Shown piece after piece: positions 58,050 to 64,000 of a stretch of 64,000 nt of DNA (its first letter is position 1; each line of letters starts with the position of its first letter). Source of the stretch: Perognathus longimembris pacificus (lineage: Eukaryota > Chordata > Mammalia > Rodentia > Heteromyidae); NCBI RefSeq assembly GCF_023159225.1, contig NC_063171.1:38037378-38101377 (forward strand). Reading direction: 5' to 3'. The position numbers and the translations under genes were made by a program. A model generated the notes under the pieces. The model ran no database searches and was not told where the DNA came from. It worked only from the letters and a program-made list of their open reading frames with translations.

Positions 58050-58411
58050 AGAAAGAATGGAATTGCCCCATTCATAAGGAAATGGAAAGACTTGGGGAAA
58101 ATTATATTAAGCTAAGTAACCCAGTCCCAAAAGAATGTAAGTTGCATGGTTTTCCTCACTTGTAATAATTAGAATGTGCCTATAAATCTACAAGTAAACC
58201 TGATGGATAATAAAAGGCAAAAAATTACACTTGGACATGATAAACTGAACAGGACAATAAACATTCACACAGTGAGACCAATGGAGGTTATTTTTAGGAG
58301 AGAATCACAGGGGCTGGATAGCTATGTGCAAATGATTATATAAAATGTTGCTTATCAAAATGAACTCCAAGAAGTGGAAAGAAGAGGTTTTTCATTTAAC
58401 TTTTTGCAGTT

Positions 58412-58490
58412 CCTCCTCCTCTTCCCCCTCCTTCTCTTCCTCCTCCTCCTCCTCCTCCTCTTCTTTCTTTCTTTCTTTTCTATTTTTTCC
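58412..58490 (+). repeat. Pyrimidine-rich (TCC)n/(TTTC)n tract
   Basis: TCCTCC array followed by CTTTCTTT. Confidence 0.9.
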
Positions 58491-58599
58491 CTTTTGTCAC
58501 TGTATTTGATTTCTGAACTTTTGTATGTAAGTTTATCAAATTTGGGGAGGGAAAAGGGAAGCACAGAAATGATGGGGAGAAGGGGGAACTAATTCAACA

Positions 58600-58780
58600 G
58601 TGGCACTCACTATATACTATATTGGAAATGAACTAATACAACTTAGGGGAGAGGAGTGTTGGGAGGGGAAAATCTGGGAGAAGATGAGGGAAGGGGTGAC
58701 ACTGTTCCAAAGAAATGTACTTAGTACTTAACTTATGTAACTGTAACCCCTGTGCACATGACCTTTGCAATTAAAAAAAA
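58600..58780 (+). mobile_element. L1-like 3' end fragment
   Basis: ACTATATTGGAAATGAAC, GGGGAGAGGAGTGTTGGGAG, GTAACTGTAACCCCTGTG and an A run. A composite SINE follows directly. Confidence 0.7.
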
Positions 58781-58794
58781 AAGTTTTCAGAAGC

Positions 58795-59028
58795 ATGCTA
58801 GTGGTTCTTGCTTGTTACCCTATCTACTCAGGAGGTCGAGATCTGACCACCCCAATTTGAAGCCAGACCAGGAAGGAAAGTCTGTGAGAGTCTTATCTCC
58901 AATTAATCAAAAAGAAAAAAGAATAAAAAGCTGGAAGTTCAAGTGGTAGAGCACTAGCCCTGGGGGGCAGGGGGGGGGGCGGCGAAGCCTAGGGACAGGG
59001 CCCAGGTCCTGAGTTCAAACACCAGAAA
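58795..59028 (+). mobile_element. B1-headed composite SINE
   Basis: CTATCTACTCAGGAGGTCGA, GTCTTATCTCCAATTAATCA, TCAAGTGGTAGAGCACTAGC and a private G-rich block (58961-58980). It ends in a CA array. Confidence 0.8.
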
Positions 59029-59034
59029 CACACA

Positions 59035-59076
<42 letters not shown>
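59029..59076 (+). repeat. (CA)n microsatellite
   Basis: CA repeat at the 3' end of the preceding composite SINE. Confidence 0.95.
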
Positions 59077-59077
<1 letters not shown>

Positions 59078-59749
59078 AAGAACCCATATCCTTCTTCCTC
59101 TTTCCATTCTCTCTTGAGTATCCTATGCACAAAACACACAGTAATGACTTTTTTTATTCCTAATGCTTTCCATTCTTCTTGTCTTGATTATTCTACAATG
59201 TTTTTTATATTTTTTAAGTCATTGGTTGAACCCTCACCCCTGAAGGTAGGTATTAAATAAAATATTTATTGTAGGTAGTCGTGTTTCTGCTGCCCTAGGT
59301 CTGTTGGCACCTTCTTCATTCTGCTTGTTGGTGTTGCTTCTGTCTTCCCCACCAGATCATCTCAATTCATATTTCTCTTCCTATCATTATAACGCCTAAT
59401 GTAATACTACCAAAACCACACAGTGAATGAGTGCTGAATAGAAATCATTCCCTCTCGAGAATTCCACAGAGGGAATTAGAAATCCAGTTATCTGAGTTTT
59501 TATGCAGGTTTCGTGTATAGAAGGTAAGACAGGGACAACCTGTATAATTCTTCAACAGGCCCAGGATTTCTGTATTTACCAAGCCAGCCCTATAAAGCTC
59601 CCTGTTAGTCAGCTTGGTTTCCTTGGCAGCTACCTTTTGTAAGAGCTGACAAAACTAACTAAACAAGTAAACTCCCCGAGCTGAAAGAATATCTACTGTC
59701 AAGTGCTTTGCAGATATGAAGAGTATATTTATTTTGTCTAGATATTTTG
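59077..59749. other. Non-coding DNA, no gene seen
   Basis: No supported feature. Confidence 0.5.
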
Positions 59750-59955
59750 TCAAATCTGAATATCTCAGTGCAGCAGTGATACTCATAAGACAATATGTTG
59801 GAAACTAGCTGTACAACTTGAACGGGAAGGAAAGTAGGCAAAAAATGAGGCAGGAGGCAACAAGTTTGACAAGAACTGTACTCACTACCTTATGTATGTA
59901 ACTGTAACCCCTCTGTACATCACCTTAACAGTAAATTTTAATTTGATTTTTAAAA
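59750..59955 (+). mobile_element. L1-like 3' end fragment
   Basis: CAATATGTTGGAAACTAGCT, TGTACTCACTACCTTATG, GTAACTGTAACCCCTCTGTA and CATCACCTTAACAGTAAA: the best preserved copy of this 3' end. Confidence 0.75.
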
Positions 59956-61170
59956 ATCTGAATATCTCTTCTAGTATTAAATATGCTATCCTTGTCCAAA
60001 TGTAGTCATTTAATTTCTCTTCTCTTTAGCTGTTTAAATCTCAGAGGCCCCTAGTCCTTAGAATCCCAGAAGGCTATAAATATTGTCCAATCCAATTATA
60101 GAACCCAAACTGATATATGAATATAGACTGGGCTATTTTCAGCCTTGTATTTAAAACTTGGATATTTAAACATTGAAACATCCAAAGAAATCCCTTAGGA
60201 GATGTATTAGTGCATTTCCTTCCCATCATTTAATCTTTCAGAGCAGATGGCATTGCTTTGCAACTGACGTTCTGCTTCCTCTTTCAACATTCACAAGACC
60301 TACCAACCAGACAAAGTTACCAAGCTCAAAGTCACATGCCAACTTTCTTGATCTTTTGGAGGTAAGTGTTTAAGTGTATTTTCTTTGTTAATAGCCCTCT
60401 GAAGCAAGAAACATTTCCTACTAAGATTTTCAATTTGAGTATATTGGCATCATTTTGATTGTTATGGAAAGGGTTCTGCACTAAAGGTAAGCTGTATTTG
60501 TTCTATTCTTGCAATGAAAGGACCTTTGACTCTGGTTAAATACACACACAAAAATACAGGCACATGTCTGCACATGCCATATTTGAATATATACAATACA
60601 AATGCTAAGAAATCAAGAAATAGAAGTAAATGAGTGGCAGAAAGCCTTAGCACAGATTCCTCTTTTGAAATTAAAGAGGACTTTGAGAAATTTTTAAAGG
60701 TTAGAAATGATATGGACATTAGCAGAAAACCATAAAAACCTAGTTTAGAAAATGTCATAGCATATGAAAAAAATCAGGATAATTAATACCACCATTTATT
60801 AAGTATTCTCTTAGAGTCTCTTATGTGCTCAATATTGCTGTGAGAACTGCATAGCATCTATAATATATTGTTATCAATCCTGCATCTCTTTAAGGATATC
60901 CTACATCGATAAGTTAACTATAAAATAGTGCAAGGTAGTCTAGCCTACTACCCAAATGTGTATAATTTTAAGATTTCTAGGTCTTTTGAAGAGAAAGAGC
61001 TTCCAGGTGGGATTCAGGGGTCCTGGAAGTTTTATTGGCAAACATGGTTATGAAGGAGATTGTTTGAGACACATGTTTATATGTTTGTGTTTCACACAAA
61101 ACAGCATTAAAAGGGTATAAAATACCTTCTATATTTATATTCATAGTTACGTATGCCTATGAACTCTTTC
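59956..61170. other. Non-coding DNA, no gene seen
   Basis: No supported feature. Confidence 0.5.
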
Positions 61171-61184
61171 AAAATATCTATGCA

Positions 61185-61426
61185 AGCCAGGCACCAGTGG
61201 CTCACACCTGTAATCCTAGCTACTTAGAAGGCTGAGATCTGAGGATTGTGGTTCAAAGTCATGCCAGGCAGGAAAAATCTGTGAGACTCTTATCTCCAAT
61301 TAACCATCAAAAAACAGTAAGTGACACTGTGGCTCAAGTGGTAGAGTGCTAGTCTTGAGTTGAAGAGCTCTGGGACAGTGCCTAGGTCCAGAGATCAAGC
61401 CCCAAGACCAACAAATAAAATAAAAT
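61185..61426 (+). mobile_element. B1-headed composite SINE with target repeats
   Basis: AGCCAGGCACCAGTGGCTCA head, ACTGTGGCTCAAGTGGTAGA second module, AAATAAAATAAAAT tail. It is flanked by AAAATATCTATGCA at 61171-61184 and 61427-61440. Confidence 0.93.
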
Positions 61427-61440
61427 AAAATATCTATGCA

Positions 61441-62439
61441 TATAATCAAATTTTGGTTAGAGTCACACACAGAAAACAAAACTAATGATTTAGGGGAATA
61501 TTGAAAGGACTCATAAAACTGTGATAGAACATAAGCTAAGTCCTTGTGATCCTCCCTACCTTTGAGTACATTCACCAAGCCAAATATGTCTTTGACTTTC
61601 CTATTTTCCTACCCTCTGGTCACTTTTTTGTATCTCATGAGCTTTAGATTTAGAAAGAATAAAGCAGATATCTATTGTAAGATTGGATAGTACTTAAAAT
61701 TTGAGTCATTACAATGGAATTATTCCAGAAAATGCAGAAATGATAAGTTAGTTTTGCATAAACAGGCAGCACTTGGAACTATGTTTTAGTTCATTGGGAA
61801 TGTGATATGGACAGGAAATCTGTCAAGGTGAAGAGTGGTTGTAGGGATAAAATAGATAGTAAATAAAAAAGATTTAAATTCCAGTACTTAAGAGTATTAT
61901 TTAATGTTTCAGGCTTTACTCATGTCAAATTCTGAGCATGTGATGTCTTTCAAATCCTTGAGTATTTGAGACAAAGGCAAAAACAACACATAAACAGCAG
62001 GTAATATCTGCTAAGTCCATTTCAAACATTTTACATAAATTATCTTACATAATTCTCTTACCAATCTTGTATTCATCTATTATAATTTATGTTTTACAGA
62101 TGAAAAACATGAATTATGACAAAGTTATTAAACTTTAATGTCAAAGGCAAGATTCAAACTCATATTCTATTTCCTATGTCCATGCTCCAAGGCCCAGCAT
62201 TTTAATGTCTTTATAATAATATTAATGAAATGAACTGTGGTCACTATGAAAGAAACCAACACACAGTACAGCCCAGACATTCAAGAGCACATAAGGAAAT
62301 TAAATGTTCTTTTCCTTACTGAAGATAATGTTCTTGATCTGGGGAATTTTCCCATTGCATTAAATGATTTTTAGTATCTTCATTTTTAATCTGTGAGATC
62401 AAGGTATTTGTTTCTTAAAAACACAGATAAACTTGTTAC
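61441..62439. other. Non-coding DNA, no gene seen
   Basis: No supported feature. Confidence 0.5.
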
Positions 62440-62545
62440 TTCTTCCCTCATTTTTCTCCCACAAATTTGATAAAAAATGTACTCACTGCCTTATGTATGA
62501 AGCTGTAACCCCCCCCCCGAATATCACTTTGACAATAAAAAATAA
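62440..62545 (+). mobile_element. L1-like 3' end fragment
   Basis: ATGTACTCACTGCCTTATGT, GAAGCTGTAACCCCCCCC, ATCACTTTGACAATAAAAAA. Confidence 0.65.
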
Positions 62546-62607
62546 GTTTTTTTAAGGTAAAAAAAACACAGATAAACAATTTCTTCTTTTCCTTTTATCT
62601 TTTTAAT

Positions 62608-62800
62608 TCCAGTACTGGGACTTGAACTTGAGGTAGGACCTCACATACTCACACACTCGGCTTTTCTACTTAAGGCTCACCACTCTATCATTTTGAGCCA
62701 TACCTTCACTCCTAACTTTCTGATGATTACAAGTCTGTACCTTATTCATGTAACTGTAACCCCTCTGTATATAAACTGCACAAAAAAATTTTAAGAGAAA
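62608..62800 (-). mobile_element. Old SINE fragment (antisense) with an L1-like end beside it
   Basis: CCAGTACTGGGACTTGAAC and CCACTCTATCATTTTGAGCC are an antisense SINE tail. GTAACTGTAACCCCTCTGTA (about 62751-62770) is a plus-strand L1-like end. Confidence 0.55.
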
Positions 62801-62884
62801 GAGAAAAAATGAAGCATAGCTTGCATTTTAAAAAATACAATAAAAATAGACTAAAAGTAAAACAAATCTTAAAAAAAAATTCTT

Positions 62885-62975
62885 TCTGATTTGTCTGTCC
62901 CTAGTGACTTCAAACTGGAATCCTCAGATTTCAGTCTCCTTCCTGAATTACAGGCATGAACCAGAACACAGCCAG
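62885..62975 (-). mobile_element. B1-like head fragment (antisense)
   Basis: CTTCAAACTGGAATCCTCAG and AATTACAGGCATGAACCAGA are antisense head-module text. Confidence 0.55.
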
Positions 62976-62991
62976 ATTAACAATTCCATAC

Positions 62992-63133
<142 letters not shown>

Positions 63134-63225
63134 ACATACCTAGATGGATTGAGAGACAGTAACAAATATTCTTAAGACTGGAAATTTATTTCATGAAAAT
63201 GTTTCTGTTACAATAATGATAATTT

Positions 63226-63244
63226 TTTTCTCTCCAAATTCCAG
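63226..63244 (+). promoter_or_regulatory. Likely 3' splice site before OR coding exon
   Basis: A pyrimidine-rich run (TTTTTTTCTCTCC) followed by AAATTCCAG ends exactly one base before the ATG at 63245. OR genes commonly splice a non-coding 5' exon onto the coding exon, so this is a plausible acceptor. Confidence 0.6.
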
Positions 63245-64000
63245 ATGCGAAGCTTCAACAGAACCACCGTGGTTACACAGTTCATCCTGGTGGGCTTCTC
63301 CAGCCTCGGGGAGCTGCAGCTTCTGCTGTTTGCCGTCTTTCTTCTCCTATACTTAACAATCCTGATGGCCAATATGACCATCATGGCAGTTATCCGCTTC
63401 AGCCGCACACTGCACACTCCCATGTATGCTTTCTTGTTCATCCTTTCATTTTCTGAATCCTGCTACACTTTTGTCATCATCCCTCAGCTGCTGGCCCACC
63501 TGCTCTCAGCCACCAAGACCATCTCCTTTGTGGCCTGTGCCACCCAGCTCTTCTTCTTCCTGGGCTTTGCTTGCACCAACTGCTTTCTCATTGCAGTGAT
63601 GGGCTATGACCGCTATGCAGCCATCTGTCACCCCCTGAGGTACACGCTCATCATGAACAAAAGGCTGGGATTAGGGTTGGTTTCTCTGTCAGGATTCACC
63701 GGTTTCCTAATTGCTTTGGTGGCCACAAACCTCATCTGTGACATGCCTTTCTGTGGCCCCAACAAGGTCAACCACTATTTCTGTGATATGGCACCTGTTA
63801 TCAAATTAGCCTGCACGGACACCCATGTCAAAGAGCTGGCTCTGTTCAGCCTCAGCATCCTGGTGATCATGGTGCCTTTCCTGATGATCCTCATATCCTA
63901 CGGCTTCATAGTCAACACCATCCTGATGATCCCCTCAGCCGAGGGCAAGAGGAAGGCCTTCGCTACCTGTGCTTCTCACCTCACAGTGGTCTTCGTCCAC
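63245..64000 (+). CDS. OR10R2: Olfactory receptor 10R2-like, cut by right edge
   Basis: 252 codons are open from the ATG to the window end; the 3' part (TM6 end, TM7, C-terminus) lies outside. Motifs seen are the NRT sequon at residue 5, VTQFILVGFSSLGELQLLLF at 10-29, LHTPMY at 56-61, MGYDRYAAICHPLRY at 119-133, FCGPNKVNHYFCDMAPVIKL in loop 2, SYGFIVNTI in TM5 and KAFATCASHL. From memory the wording is very close to human OR10R2, and its place after the OR10K1-like gene agrees. The start follows directly on a likely splice acceptor. A longer N-terminus coded by an upstream exon cannot be excluded. No disruption is seen in the visible part. Confidence 0.93.
   Translation, partial: MRSFNRTTVVTQFILVGFSSLGELQLLLFAVFLLLYLTILMANMTIMAVIRFSRTLHTPMYAFLFILSFSESCYTFVIIPQLLAHLLSATKTISFVACATQLFFFLGFACTNCFLIAVMGYDRYAAICHPLRYTLIMNKRLGLGLVSLSGFTGFLIALVATNLICDMPFCGPNKVNHYFCDMAPVIKLACTDTHVKELALFSLSILVIMVPFLMILISYGFIVNTILMIPSAEGKRKAFATCASHLTVVFVH

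Overview
The window is mammalian nuclear DNA and almost certainly rodent. It carries many short retroposons headed either by an ID-like (tRNA-Ala-derived) module or by a B1-like (7SL-derived) module, both head types being typical of rodents. Both head types share one tRNA-like 3' module. As I remember the SINE literature, this composite fits geomyoid rodents (kangaroo rats, pocket mice), but I cannot confirm it here. All recognisable protein-coding genes are single-exon class II olfactory receptors (ORs) that read as family 10. No other coding gene, tRNA, rRNA or CRISPR is supported. There are six OR loci with open frames (one cut by the right edge) and two OR pseudogenes.

Layout. 1-1720: a solo-LTR-like element and two SINEs. 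1721-12770 and 12771-24224: two copies of an ~11 kb direct tandem duplication. Each carries one 313-residue OR on the minus strand (4526-5467 and 15301-16242). The left copy ends inside a truncated, frameshifted OR pseudogene (12448-12770). The right copy runs into the intact version of that gene (23899-24942). 24.9-41.6 kb: repeats, an OR10K-like pseudogene (30394-31111) inside a smaller and older duplication, a solo LTR with target-site duplication (33450-33983), and long stretches with nothing recognisable. 41.6-64 kb: three plus-strand ORs: 41599-42543, an OR10K1-like gene (56426-57370) and an OR10R2-like gene (63245 to beyond the edge).

The order (minus-strand ORs, minus-strand OR10K pseudogene, plus-strand OR10K1-like, plus-strand OR10R2-like) matches my recollection of the human 1q23.1 cluster (OR10T2, OR10K2, OR10K1, OR10R2). 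I infer it is the orthologous region with lineage-specific duplication on the OR10T2 side. The genes do not form a pathway. Each OR would be expressed alone in an olfactory neuron and signal through Golf.

The main interest is evolutionary. (1) The two duplicated ORs differ at 19 sites, 18 of them packed into 241 bp over TM4-EL2-TM5, and all seven amino-acid changes fall there. (2) Other patches of the duplicate are also ~8-10% diverged while most of it, including a purine microsatellite, is nearly identical; this mosaic points to gene conversion. (3) Five dated insertions with target-site duplications postdate the duplication. (4) One L1 insertion has a target-site duplication that begins at an OR stop codon. 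(5) One OR lacks ATG at its expected start and has a splice-acceptor-like sequence there. (6) There is a short retrocopy of an unknown transcript at 57.8-58.05 kb. I found no novel defence, mobile or enzymatic system.
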